Below are positions 56,979 through 64,000 of a stretch of DNA of 64,000 nt, in pieces. The number at the start of each line of letters is the position of its first letter. Within the stretch, counting starts at the first letter, position 1. This DNA is from Clostridiales bacterium (lineage in GTDB: Bacteria; Bacillota; Clostridia; Oscillospirales; Acutalibacteraceae): assembly GCA_024684435.1 (NCBI GenBank), contig JAIKWV010000032.1, positions 1 through 64,000 of the forward strand. The letters run 5' to 3'. A program made the position numbers and the translations under genes. The notes under the pieces are model-generated. The model did not search any database. It saw nothing but the letters and a program-made list of their open reading frames with translations, and was not told the origin of the DNA.

Positions 56979-58277
56979 ATGTATGTTTCCGATTGTATCG
57001 ATATAAACAGTAAGGGGCACCTTACCATAGGCGGAGCAGATACGGTGGAGCTTGCGAAAGAATTCGGCACCCCGGCGTATGTTCTGGATGAATGTGAGAT
57101 CCGTAAAAACTGCCGCGCCTTTGTAAAGTCCATTGAAGACAACTATAACGGCAACGGACTTGTACTCTACGCCAGCAAGGCTCTCTGCTGTAAGGAACTG
57201 TGCAGAATAGCCATGGACGAAAACATGGGGCTGGACGTTGTTTCCGGCGGAGAGCTTTTCACCGCCCTTTCCGTTGATTTCCCCGCGGAAAAGATCTGCT
57301 TTCACGGCAACAGCAAAAAATATTCCGAGCTGGTCTACGCCGTGGATGCCGGCGTGGGCAGGATAATCGTTGACAACATCACCGAGCTTGAGACCTTGAA
57401 CGCAATAGCCGCGGAGAAAAACAAGACCGTTAAGATATTGCTTCGCATAAAGCCCGGCATCGACGCCCATACCCACGACTTTATCAAAACCGGTCAGATA
57501 GATTCAAAATTCGGCTTTGCCATTGAGACCGGAGAAGCCATGGAGGCTGTCCGTCTCGCTCTGGATTCCTCATGTATCGATTTGGTCGGCGTACATTGCC
57601 ACATAGGCTCTCAGATCTTTGAAATAGACCCCTTTGAGCTTGCGGCAAAGGTCATGCTGGACTTCATGCTCTATGTCAAGAAAGAGACGGGCGCGGAGCT
57701 TTCCGAGCTCAACCTGGGCGGCGGATTCGGCATAAAGTACCTTTCAAGCGACGCTCCCAGACCCTTTACCGAGTATATGGAGCAGGTATCGAAAGTGGTC
57801 AAGACCTATTCAAAAGAACTGGGGCTCAGCGTTCCCTTCATCTACATTGAGCCCGGTCGTTCAATAGTGGGCGCGGCGGGACTTACCCTGTACACCGTGG
57901 GCGTGGTAAAAACAATACCGGACGTTCGCACCTATGTTTCGGTGGACGGCGGAATGGGCGATAACCCCAGATACATTTTATATCAGTCGGATTATGAGAT
58001 CGTATGCGCCAACAAGGCTGACCGTGAACGCGATTTTGTCGTTACCGTCGCGGGAAAATGCTGTGAAAGCGGAGACCTTATTCAGGAGAATACAAAGATC
58101 CAAAAGGTTGAGCCCGGAGATATACTGGCAGTACTCACTACCGGCGCGTACAACTATTCCATGGCGTCAAATTATAACCGCATCCCCCGTCCCCCGGTCG
58201 TTATGGTAAAGGACGGCAAAGCCCGTTTGGCGGTAAAGGGAGAAAGCTACGAAGATATTATAAGTAACGACATTTGA
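56979..58277 (+). CDS. lysA: diaminopimelate decarboxylase
   Basis: A 432-residue PLP enzyme of the alanine racemase fold group that turns meso-diaminopimelate into lysine. The PLP Lys is K67 in LVLYASKALCC. Other motifs are GVHCHIGSQIFE, LNLGGGFGI and the substrate-binding EPGRSIVG; the catalytic Cys is in GKCCESGDLI. This shows lysine synthesis through DAP and fits DAP-type peptidoglycan. AGGA lies upstream of the ATG. It is 18 nt after engB and 19 nt before the CAP protein start. Confidence 0.96.
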   Translation: MYVSDCIDINSKGHLTIGGADTVELAKEFGTPAYVLDECEIRKNCRAFVKSIEDNYNGNGLVLYASKALCCKELCRIAMDENMGLDVVSGGELFTALSVDFPAEKICFHGNSKKYSELVYAVDAGVGRIIVDNITELETLNAIAAEKNKTVKILLRIKPGIDAHTHDFIKTGQIDSKFGFAIETGEAMEAVRLALDSSCIDLVGVHCHIGSQIFEIDPFELAAKVMLDFMLYVKKETGAELSELNLGGGFGIKYLSSDAPRPFTEYMEQVSKVVKTYSKELGLSVPFIYIEPGRSIVGAAGLTLYTVGVVKTIPDVRTYVSVDGGMGDNPRYILYQSDYEIVCANKADRERDFVVTVAGKCCESGDLIQENTKIQKVEPGDILAVLTTGAYNYSMASNYNRIPRPPVVMVKDGKARLAVKGESYEDIISNDI

Positions 58278-58296
58278 GTCGGAGGTGCCGCATAAA

Positions 58297-59097
58297 TTGA
58301 ACAGCAAAAAATCCAGGATCATAATAATTTCCTCCGTGGTCATTGCGGTCGAACTGATCGTTCTTCTGATCTTTGTCATAAAGGATCACAAAAAGAACAA
58401 TGTTACCGAAACCACCACGTCTCAGACAACAGTATTGCCTGTTGCGGTGACCGAACAGTCGACCGAGCTGTCAACGGAAATGTTCACGGATACCGCGACG
58501 GAAACTCAGGATGAAGCATCAACAACGGAACCTGTTGCCACCGCCGCCTCAACGGAGAAAGCTTCGGACATAAAAACGACGGTTCAGCAGACGACAAAGA
58601 AAAGAACGGGCTGGACAGGAACATGGACAACAGTGGAGCGAACGACCAGACAGAAAATAACCAGAGTGGACGACAGCGCATACCGCGCCTCTCTGGAAAA
58701 CTGCGATGAGGAAATACTACGGCTTATAAATATCGAACGCAAGAAATACGGCTTAAAGCCTCTCAAGGCAAGCAAGGTAGTCTCCAAGGCGGCAAAGATA
58801 AGGGCAAAAGAATTGTCTGTCATCTTTGACCACCAAAGACCGCTGACGGGAAAGAGCTTCTATTCTTCCATAACGGATCAGGGCTACCGCACCCCCAACA
58901 GAGCCGAAAACCTTGCCGCCGGTCAGGATACAGCCAAGGAGGTCGTGGATGCCTGGATGAACTGCGAGGAGCACAGGGTCAATATCCTCAATCCGGTCTA
59001 TACCCACATAGGCACCGCCTGCTATTACAACCCTGCGACGAAATACAAGACCTACTGGGATCAGATACTGACCGACGATATTTACACTCTCAACTAA
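58297..59097 (+). CDS. membrane-anchored CAP (SCP/PR1) domain protein
   Basis: 266 residues. A short basic N-terminus and one membrane helix (about 8-27, IIIISSVVIAVELIVLLIFV) are followed by a Thr/Ser/Glu-rich linker (about 35-120) and a C-terminal CAP domain. Domain landmarks are LINIERKKYGLKPLK, the first His segment FDHQRP, RTPNRAENLAAGQ and EEHRVNILNPVYTHIG. The His and Glu residues that line the CAP cavity are kept. CAP proteins of Firmicutes (YkwD-like) are secreted; the function is unknown. TTG 58297 is preferred: GGAGGTG lies 9 nt upstream, and the GTG within it is not the start. Confidence 0.82.
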   Translation: MNSKKSRIIIISSVVIAVELIVLLIFVIKDHKKNNVTETTTSQTTVLPVAVTEQSTELSTEMFTDTATETQDEASTTEPVATAASTEKASDIKTTVQQTTKKRTGWTGTWTTVERTTRQKITRVDDSAYRASLENCDEEILRLINIERKKYGLKPLKASKVVSKAAKIRAKELSVIFDHQRPLTGKSFYSSITDQGYRTPNRAENLAAGQDTAKEVVDAWMNCEEHRVNILNPVYTHIGTACYYNPATKYKTYWDQILTDDIYTLN

Positions 59098-59099
59098 AC

Positions 59100-59148
59100 A
59101 TATCCCCATATTCTTCAGGCGGAGGATATGGGGATATCTGCATTTTAT
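59100..59148 (+). terminator. hairpin after the CAP gene, probable terminator
   Basis: A perfect 12-bp stem ATATCCCCATAT (59100-59111 with 59126-59137) and then CTGCATTTTAT. The U-tract is modest. Confidence 0.6.
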
Positions 59149-59228
59149 ATAATGTAATACGCATATCTGTTGATTTTTTGACTTTTCTGTGATAACATAA
59201 CTTATATTTGATCAAGGAGGAAGCAATC

Positions 59229-60074
59229 ATGTCCGATTTTTCAATAGGCGTCATCATTGACAGTTTTCGCACAGATATAAGCTCCGCCGTCAAAAAGGCG
59301 GCGGAAATAGGCGTGCAGGGCATACAGGTCTACTCCACCAGCGGCGATATGGCGCCGGAGATACTTGTAGGTCAGAAACGCAGGGACTTTTTAGATCTGG
59401 TAAAGGGAAACGGGCTTGTGATATCCGCGCTGTGCGGTGATTTGGGCGCCGGCGGATTTACCGTACCCGCCAACAATCCCCATAAGATCGAGCGTTCAAA
59501 AAGAATACTTGACCTTGCCAAGGATCTTGAGACGGATGTCGTTACCACCCATATAGGCGTCGTGCCGGAGGACAGCAATAATGAAAGATACAAGATCCTT
59601 CAGGACGCCTGCGGACAGCTTGCCGAGTACGCGGACAGCATAGGCGCTCATTTTGCCATAGAGACCGGACCCGAGACCTCGGCGACTCTCAAGGGATTTT
59701 TAGACAGCCTTCATTCAAGAGGCGTGGCTGTAAACCTTGACCCCGCAAACCTTGTTATGGTGACCGGAGACGACCCTGCAAGGGCTGTGCATAATTTGAA
59801 GGATTACATAGTCCACACTCATGCCAAGGACGGCAAACAGCTGTATTACAAAGACCCGGATATTATCTACGGAATGGTGCAAAGCGAAATCGTCACCTCC
59901 CCCTCATTTGAGGAGGTTCCTTTGGGAGAAGGTCAGGTAAACTGGGAAGAATATCTCAACGCCCTGAGAGATATAGGCTACAACGGCTTCCTTACAATAG
60001 AACGCGAGGTCGGAGACGATCCGGAGAAAGATATCCGCAAGGCTGTTGAATTTCTTAAAAGTCGTATAAATTAA
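59229..60074 (+). CDS. sugar phosphate isomerase/epimerase (xylose isomerase-like barrel)
   Basis: 281 residues of the AP endonuclease family 2/xylose isomerase-like TIM barrel group. Metal-site features are ETGPE (Glu), the HAKDG segment and the terminal TIEREVGDDPE. Family members act as sugar isomerases, epimerases or inositol catabolism enzymes (IolE/IolI-like); this one cannot be assigned a substrate. AAGGAGGAAG is 6-7 nt before the ATG. It is followed 51 nt later by a second gene of the same superfamily, so the two may act in one pathway. Confidence 0.85.
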   Translation: MSDFSIGVIIDSFRTDISSAVKKAAEIGVQGIQVYSTSGDMAPEILVGQKRRDFLDLVKGNGLVISALCGDLGAGGFTVPANNPHKIERSKRILDLAKDLETDVVTTHIGVVPEDSNNERYKILQDACGQLAEYADSIGAHFAIETGPETSATLKGFLDSLHSRGVAVNLDPANLVMVTGDDPARAVHNLKDYIVHTHAKDGKQLYYKDPDIIYGMVQSEIVTSPSFEEVPLGEGQVNWEEYLNALRDIGYNGFLTIEREVGDDPEKDIRKAVEFLKSRIN

Positions 60075-60125
60075 AATATATTTCAGCTAATTATACTATA
60101 GATATTATTTTAGAACGGTGATTTT

Positions 60126-60998
60126 ATGATATTACCCGGTGTCAGCTCTTACAGCTTCCAGCGTCTTATCGACAACGGAGAATACGATCAGATAAAGCTT
60201 ATAGGACTTGCTAAAAGTATGGGATTTGCCGGCATCGAATTTGCCGATCTTTTTCCGCATAATAATGAATCAAAAAAAGACTACGCCATGAGGCTCCGCG
60301 ATGAGTCCGAAAGGCTCGATATGCCGATCCTGAACTATGCGGTGGGCGCCGATTTTCTCAACTGTGAGGATTTTGAAAAACAGCTCCAGGAGCTTTATGA
60401 ACAAGTTAACATTGCAAAAATTCTCGGAACAATACGCATAAGACATGACGTTTCATACGGATTTAAATTCAATAAAGATAAGTTTATAGGATTTGATGAG
60501 GCTTTGCCAACACTTGTAAAGGGATGCAAAGCGGTCACGGAATACGGAAAAAGCAAGGGCATTTCCACTATGGTGGAAAATCACGGGATTTTCTGCCAAA
60601 GCAGCGACAGGATATTAAAGCTCATTTCAGCCGTCGCCGATGACAATTTCGGCACGCTGACAGATATCGGCAACTTCATGTGCGTTGACGAGGACCCGGA
60701 AACAGCGGTCTCTAAAACGGCGCCCTTTGCGCGGTACGTCCACGTTAAGGATTTCCATTTTAAAAAGACGCTTTCCCCCGAAGAATCCCCGAACGGCTAT
60801 TTTAAAACTTACGGCGGGCATTTTCTCCGCGGCGCTGTCCTGGGCGAGGGCGTCGTACCGGTGAAAAACTGTCTTTCCATACTTAAAAACAACGGCTACA
60901 GCGGCTATGTGAGCATTGAGTTTGAGGGTGTGGAGGATAATATTCCAGCTGTCAGGAAATGTCTTGGCAATCTTGAAAAAATACTGAACAATATTTGA
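60126..60998 (+). CDS. sugar phosphate isomerase/epimerase, second gene
   Basis: 290 residues of the same xylose isomerase-like superfamily, but only distantly similar to its neighbour. Landmarks are GFAGIEFADLFPHN, VENHGIF (metal Glu and His), DIGNFMCV and HVKDFHFKK, and the final Glu in YVSIEFEG. Substrate unknown. The RBS is weak (GAACGGTGA). The mntP start follows 14 nt after its stop. Confidence 0.85.
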   Translation: MILPGVSSYSFQRLIDNGEYDQIKLIGLAKSMGFAGIEFADLFPHNNESKKDYAMRLRDESERLDMPILNYAVGADFLNCEDFEKQLQELYEQVNIAKILGTIRIRHDVSYGFKFNKDKFIGFDEALPTLVKGCKAVTEYGKSKGISTMVENHGIFCQSSDRILKLISAVADDNFGTLTDIGNFMCVDEDPETAVSKTAPFARYVHVKDFHFKKTLSPEESPNGYFKTYGGHFLRGAVLGEGVVPVKNCLSILKNNGYSGYVSIEFEGVEDNIPAVRKCLGNLEKILNNI

Positions 60999-61012
60999 CT
61001 GGAGTCTTTATC

Positions 61013-61582
61013 TTGAATTTATATGAAATATTTCTTATAGGCGTCAGCCTTGCCATGGACTCCTTCGCGGTCTCCGTCACCAACTCTCTTTCTGCAAAAA
61101 GAGTACATCTGACTTTTGCATTAACACAATCATTTTTATTCGGATTTTTTCAGGCTCTTATGCCGTTTATAGGATATTTGGTTGGCATATCCTTCAGTTC
61201 AAAAATAGAAGCTGCTGGAAAATATGTCGCTTTTGGTCTGCTTGCTGTTATCGGCGGAAAGATGATCTATGAGGCTGTTTTCAAGAAAGAGCCTGAAGCT
61301 GTAAATCAGCAGGGCTCTGAAATAAAGCTTAAATATCTGCTTCTTCTTGCCGTTTCCACAAGCATTGACGCTCTTGCCGTGGGTGTGACCTTTTCCTGCT
61401 CCGGCGTAAAAATGCCCTCTCCCCTTTTGCTGTACATTGCAATAATCGGCGTTGAGACCTTCCTCATCTGCATGGCAGGTTCATATATCGGCAAAAAGTT
61501 CGGCAGACTGTTAGGCGGCAAGGCGGAAATTTTCGGCGGCGTGATCCTTGTACTTATAGGATTAAAAATACTTATCTTTTGA
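61013..61582 (+). CDS. mntP: manganese efflux pump MntP
   Basis: A 189-residue inner membrane protein with six predicted helices. The two half-repeats each have the metal-binding Asp motif: SLAMDSFAVSVTNS and TSIDALAVGVTFS. GTFSCSGV-like sequence and the C-terminal GGVILVLIGLKIL are also typical. It exports Mn2+ and protects against its toxicity. A TTG start at 61013 is chosen, with GGAG 9 nt upstream. I see no yybP-ykoY manganese riboswitch, because the gene follows closely on the isomerase gene. Confidence 0.93.
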   Translation: MNLYEIFLIGVSLAMDSFAVSVTNSLSAKRVHLTFALTQSFLFGFFQALMPFIGYLVGISFSSKIEAAGKYVAFGLLAVIGGKMIYEAVFKKEPEAVNQQGSEIKLKYLLLLAVSTSIDALAVGVTFSCSGVKMPSPLLLYIAIIGVETFLICMAGSYIGKKFGRLLGGKAEIFGGVILVLIGLKILIF

Positions 61583-61602
61583 TTTTGGGGTGAAAATCAG
61601 GC

Positions 61603-62568
61603 ATGGATATCAGTGAGATCATATCAAAAGGCTTTGCGGCTCTTGCGCCCATGGCAGGTGTGGCTGACCGTGCCTTTCGCGAGCTGTGCACCCGCTATGG
61701 CGCGGCGTACGTTGTGAGCGAAATGGTCAGCTCAAAGGGCGTTTCCATGCATGACAGAAAATCCTCACAGCTTATGTGTATATCCCCCGACGAGCGTCCC
61801 GCGGCTGTACAGATATTCGGAGATGACCCGGACACCATGGCAGCGGCGGCGGTCAGGGCTCTGGAATATGAACCTGATTTTATTGACATAAACATGGGCT
61901 GTCCCGCGCCTAAGATCGCGGGCAACGGCGGTGGATCTGCTCTAATGAAGAAGCCTGAATTGGCGCAGAAGATCGTTGCCGCCTGCGTAAACGCCGTCGA
62001 TATACCGGTCACGGTCAAAATAAGGAGCGGCTGGGACGAAAACAGTATAAACGCCGTGGAGCTGGCAAAGCGCGCGGAAGCCGCCGGAGCCGCGGCAATA
62101 ACCGTGCACGGGCGGACAAGAGAGCAGATGTATGCCCCTCCGGTCAATTTTGACATAATAAAAGAGGTCAAGCAGGCTGTATCCGTCCCGGTTATCGGCA
62201 ACGGAGATATAGTTGACGGGATATCCGCAAAGCATATGTACGAATACACCGGCTGTGATTTCATAATGGTGGGCAGGGGCGCCCTGGGCAGGCCCTGGGT
62301 ATTTGATCAGATCAACGCATATCTGACCGACGGGACCCTGATCCCCGATCCGCCCATGGAAAAACGTCTTGCCGTTATGCTTGAGCACATCAGGGCAATA
62401 TGCGAGTACAAGGGCGAATATATCGGCATCCGTGAAGCCCGTAAACACGCGGCGTGGTACATAAAAGGCATCCGCGGAGCCGCCTCCTACAGGCAGGAGA
62501 TCTGCGCCATTGAAAGCATGGAGCAGTTGGAATCCATTGCGGATAGTATAATGTTAAGCTACGAATAA
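61603..62568 (+). CDS. dusB: tRNA-dihydrouridine synthase, DusB/NifR3 type
   Basis: A 321-residue FMN-dependent enzyme that reduces uridine to dihydrouridine in tRNA. It has LAPMAGVADRAFRELC (FMN site), the catalytic Cys near residue 100 in INMGCPAPK, and the FMN phosphate site GNGDI with GRGALGRPWVF. Length is normal. The RBS is weak (GGGGTGA, about 8-10 nt upstream). It is the last gene of the rightward run; a MITE-like element begins a few bases after the stop. Confidence 0.95.
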   Translation: MDISEIISKGFAALAPMAGVADRAFRELCTRYGAAYVVSEMVSSKGVSMHDRKSSQLMCISPDERPAAVQIFGDDPDTMAAAAVRALEYEPDFIDINMGCPAPKIAGNGGGSALMKKPELAQKIVAACVNAVDIPVTVKIRSGWDENSINAVELAKRAEAAGAAAITVHGRTREQMYAPPVNFDIIKEVKQAVSVPVIGNGDIVDGISAKHMYEYTGCDFIMVGRGALGRPWVFDQINAYLTDGTLIPDPPMEKRLAVMLEHIRAICEYKGEYIGIREARKHAAWYIKGIRGAASYRQEICAIESMEQLESIADSIMLSYE

Positions 62569-62577
62569 GTTAATTAT

Positions 62578-62738
62578 GGGAACCTCTAAGTATTCGATGC
62601 GTTCAGATTGCGAAGAGATTTTTTCGTCAGATAAAACAAAAAGCGGAGTTAATACTTTGTGTATTGACGAGCATTTTTGTGAAATATGATGGGAAAAGAT
62701 CAAGCAAGATGAATGTATGAGAATTTTTAGAGGTGACC
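62578..62738. mobile_element. 161-bp MITE-like element with TTAT duplications
   Basis: The ends GGGAACCTCTAA (62578-62589) and TTAGAGGTGACC (62727-62738) are 12-bp terminal inverted repeats with 10 matches. TTAT flanks both sides (62574-62577 and 62739-62742), as expected for a 4-bp target-site duplication. There is no reading frame; inside is a small AATAC/GTATT hairpin (62651-62665). It sits 9 nt after the dusB stop, between the gene and its probable terminator. The mobilising transposase is not in the window. Confidence 0.65.
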
Positions 62739-62742
62739 TTAT

Positions 62743-62780
62743 AAAAAAACGACCTTCTGAGGCAAAAGCTTCAGGAGGTC
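62743..62780 (-). terminator. terminator of the ABC transporter operon, possibly bidirectional
   Basis: GACCTTCTGAGGC (62751-62763) pairs with GCTTCAGGAGGTC (62768-62780) through two G-U pairs. The minus strand continues with GTTTTTTTAT and the plus strand with TTTCATATTT. Confidence 0.8.
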
Positions 62781-62798
62781 TTTCATATTTATCATGTT

Positions 62799-63587
62799 TT
62801 ACGCTCTAATGTCCTTGCTGTTATAATGAATGAACGCGGCAGCTATGCCCGCCGCAGTAAAGATTATGCCGGGGATAAGATATTTTATCTCTATGCTTCC
62901 CTTGGAAACTATCGCCGTGCCGTCCGCATAAGCGAATGGGGTTATGTATCTCAGGAATTTCGCCTTGTCGGTAAGATTGGCAAGTATGTTCATGAAATAG
63001 AGCACGAACGCGGTACCCAGACCTATTCCCAGACCGTTGCCCCTCAAGAATGCTGAGAGGCCGAACATAACGCAGGCTATCTCTATCTGCATGAGAAAAT
63101 AGCCTGAAAACACGTTAAAAAAGAGCTTTCCGTCAATATCCTGACCGATGGCAAGGCTTGCCGCCACCGCGGCTATCACGACTGTGATATTTAGTATCAG
63201 CACCTCAGCAGCAACAGCGGCAAGCTTCTGCGCTGTGACGTATACGCGGGAGACCGGATGCGTCAGCAGGAACTCCGCCGTGCGGTCCCGCTCCTCTTTT
63301 GCAAGGGCGGCTATACCCATCAGCGCCGCAAAGAACGCTCCGCCAAGACCAAGCACGTTGCCGCACTCCACGGCAAAATAGCCGCTGAACTCGCCGAAAT
63401 TTATCTTATCCATATTGAACGCGGCGGAAAAACCGCCCATGTCGGAGAACATATCCCCCATCTCGCTCATCTGCGAGGTCATCTGGGGATAGATAACGAT
63501 GCTCGTAAGGAGCATGAACGCGATAGCCCCTGTCCACACTATAAGCTTCAGACGATCCCTTTTCAGCTCGTGGAAGAACAGCGTCAT
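62799..63587 (-). CDS. ABC-2 type transporter permease
   Basis: 262 residues with six predicted membrane helices. TLFFHELKRDRLKLIVWTGA, the large extracytoplasmic loop with MTSQMSEMGDMFSDMG, and AALAKEERDRTAEFLLTHPV match the ABC-2 permease group that pairs with bacitracin- or drug-type ATPases. The start at 63587 has GGAGGGG 6 nt upstream and comes one base after the stop of the ATPase gene. The substrate is unknown. Confidence 0.88.
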   Translation of the reverse strand: MTLFFHELKRDRLKLIVWTGAIAFMLLTSIVIYPQMTSQMSEMGDMFSDMGGFSAAFNMDKINFGEFSGYFAVECGNVLGLGGAFFAALMGIAALAKEERDRTAEFLLTHPVSRVYVTAQKLAAVAAEVLILNITVVIAAVAASLAIGQDIDGKLFFNVFSGYFLMQIEIACVMFGLSAFLRGNGLGIGLGTAFVLYFMNILANLTDKAKFLRYITPFAYADGTAIVSKGSIEIKYLIPGIIFTAAGIAAAFIHYNSKDIRA

Positions 63588-63588
63588 A

Positions 63589-64000
63589 TCATTTCCCCTC
63601 CTTCGTGTAATAGTGCATAAACACATCCTCAACATCCGGGTCGGTCAGGGTGATATCCTCAAAGGAAAGCTTCGCAAGCGCCCTTATCAGCTCATCAGCC
63701 CTGCCGCTGTAGAGGAAACTCGCTCCGGCGTCGCTCAGCTTTACGTCCTTCATCCCGTCAATATCGGGAAGCTCGGAGGCTCCGTGCAGCACAACACGTT
63801 TTACACCGTTGCCGGTGAGGTTCTCTACGCTGTCAGCTCTTATGAGCCTGCCCTCACGGATGATACCCGCCCTGTTACAGTAACGGCCGATCTCAGACAG
63901 CACATGGGAGGAGAGGAACACCGTCGCGCCCTCCCCGTTGCGCTCCTCAAGCAGAGTAAAAAATTCTCTCTGTATGAGAGGATCAAGCCCGCTTGTGGGC
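63589..64000 (-). CDS. ABC transporter ATP-binding protein, partial
   Basis: The C-terminal 136 or so residues of an ABC ATPase; the frame stays open through the window end, so the start, Walker A and signature are outside. The visible part begins PTSGLDPLIQREFF (D-loop) and has the H-loop in FLSSHVLSEIGRYC, then the accessory domain with GRLIRADSVENL. It is the partner of the permease encoded one base downstream. The GTG at 63921 inside the frame is not a start. Confidence 0.9.
   Translation of the reverse strand, partial: PTSGLDPLIQREFFTLLEERNGEGATVFLSSHVLSEIGRYCNRAGIIREGRLIRADSVENLTGNGVKRVVLHGASELPDIDGMKDVKLSDAGASFLYSGRADELIRALAKLSFEDITLTDPDVEDVFMHYYTKEGK

Noticed and set aside
60999-61012. 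yybP-ykoY manganese riboswitch before mntP
   Set aside because: Only 14 nt separate the genes, so there is no room for the aptamer.

Overview
This window looks like chromosome from an anaerobic, low-to-medium GC Firmicute, most likely a gut-associated member of the class Clostridia (Ruminococcaceae/Oscillospiraceae-like). The basis is AAGGAGG-type ribosome binding sites, TTGACA/TATAAT promoters with 17-bp spacers, the [FeFe]-hydrogenase maturases HydE/HydG/HydF, two tandem type I signal peptidases after rplS, an ECF S component beside type III pantothenate kinase, DAP decarboxylase (lysA), and secreted or cytoplasmic glycan-active proteins (GH27, GH29, DUF4838). No phage, plasmid, CRISPR or complete IS element is seen. 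The placement is inferred from gene content, not from a database search.

Layout. 1-80: a strong leftward promoter and a boxA-like leader that probably start an rRNA operon just outside the window. 0.1-5 kb: SDR oxidoreductase, Thr-rich lipoprotein, ceramidase-like protein, alpha/beta hydrolase. 4.7-6.8 kb: rplS with a structured leader, then lepB-lepB. 6.8-9.7 kb: leftward Wzm/Wzt-type polysaccharide exporter plus an unknown membrane protein. 9.7-15.7 kb: PfkB sugar kinase, tRNA-Pro(CGG), a HerA-like ATPase/small membrane protein/DUF4838 operon, and a secreted protein. 15.7-21.3 kb: leftward GH27, zinc-ribbon protein, TM1266-type regulator, hydE, hydG, hydF. 21.4-25.1 kb: membrane protein, TetR regulator and ABC transporter under a promoter with two palindromes. 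25.1-26.9 kb: ECF S component and coaX. 27.0-35.3 kb: a long two-promoter leader, then rpoB and rpoC. 35.3-40.3 kb: MATE transporter and several envelope/secreted proteins. 40.4-47.0 kb: leftward repair, cell wall and nucleotide genes (tmk, DJ-1, 5-FCL, mltG, U32, uvrC). 47.2-50.7 kb: parvulin foldase and pyrG. 50.8-54.0 kb: putP and GH29. 54.0-62.6 kb: a rightward run of lon, engB, lysA, CAP protein, two sugar isomerase-like genes, mntP and dusB. 62.6-64 kb: a MITE-like element and an ABC transporter cut by the window end.

Most genes are ordinary core metabolism and information processing. The parts that deserve attention are mainly non-coding or small: the rpoB leader with its own promoter and terminator; an unassigned structured leader before the 589-residue secreted protein; a 161-bp MITE-like element with TTAT duplications; an 18-bp palindrome pair at the TetR operon promoter; a 49-codon membrane peptide in the HerA operon; and a small zinc-ribbon protein linked to the hydrogenase maturase genes. 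I found no clearly new multi-gene defence or biosynthetic system.

Start codons were chosen from Shine-Dalgarno spacing and family N-termini. Several genes probably start at TTG (first lepB, U32 peptidase, GH29, CAP protein, mntP).
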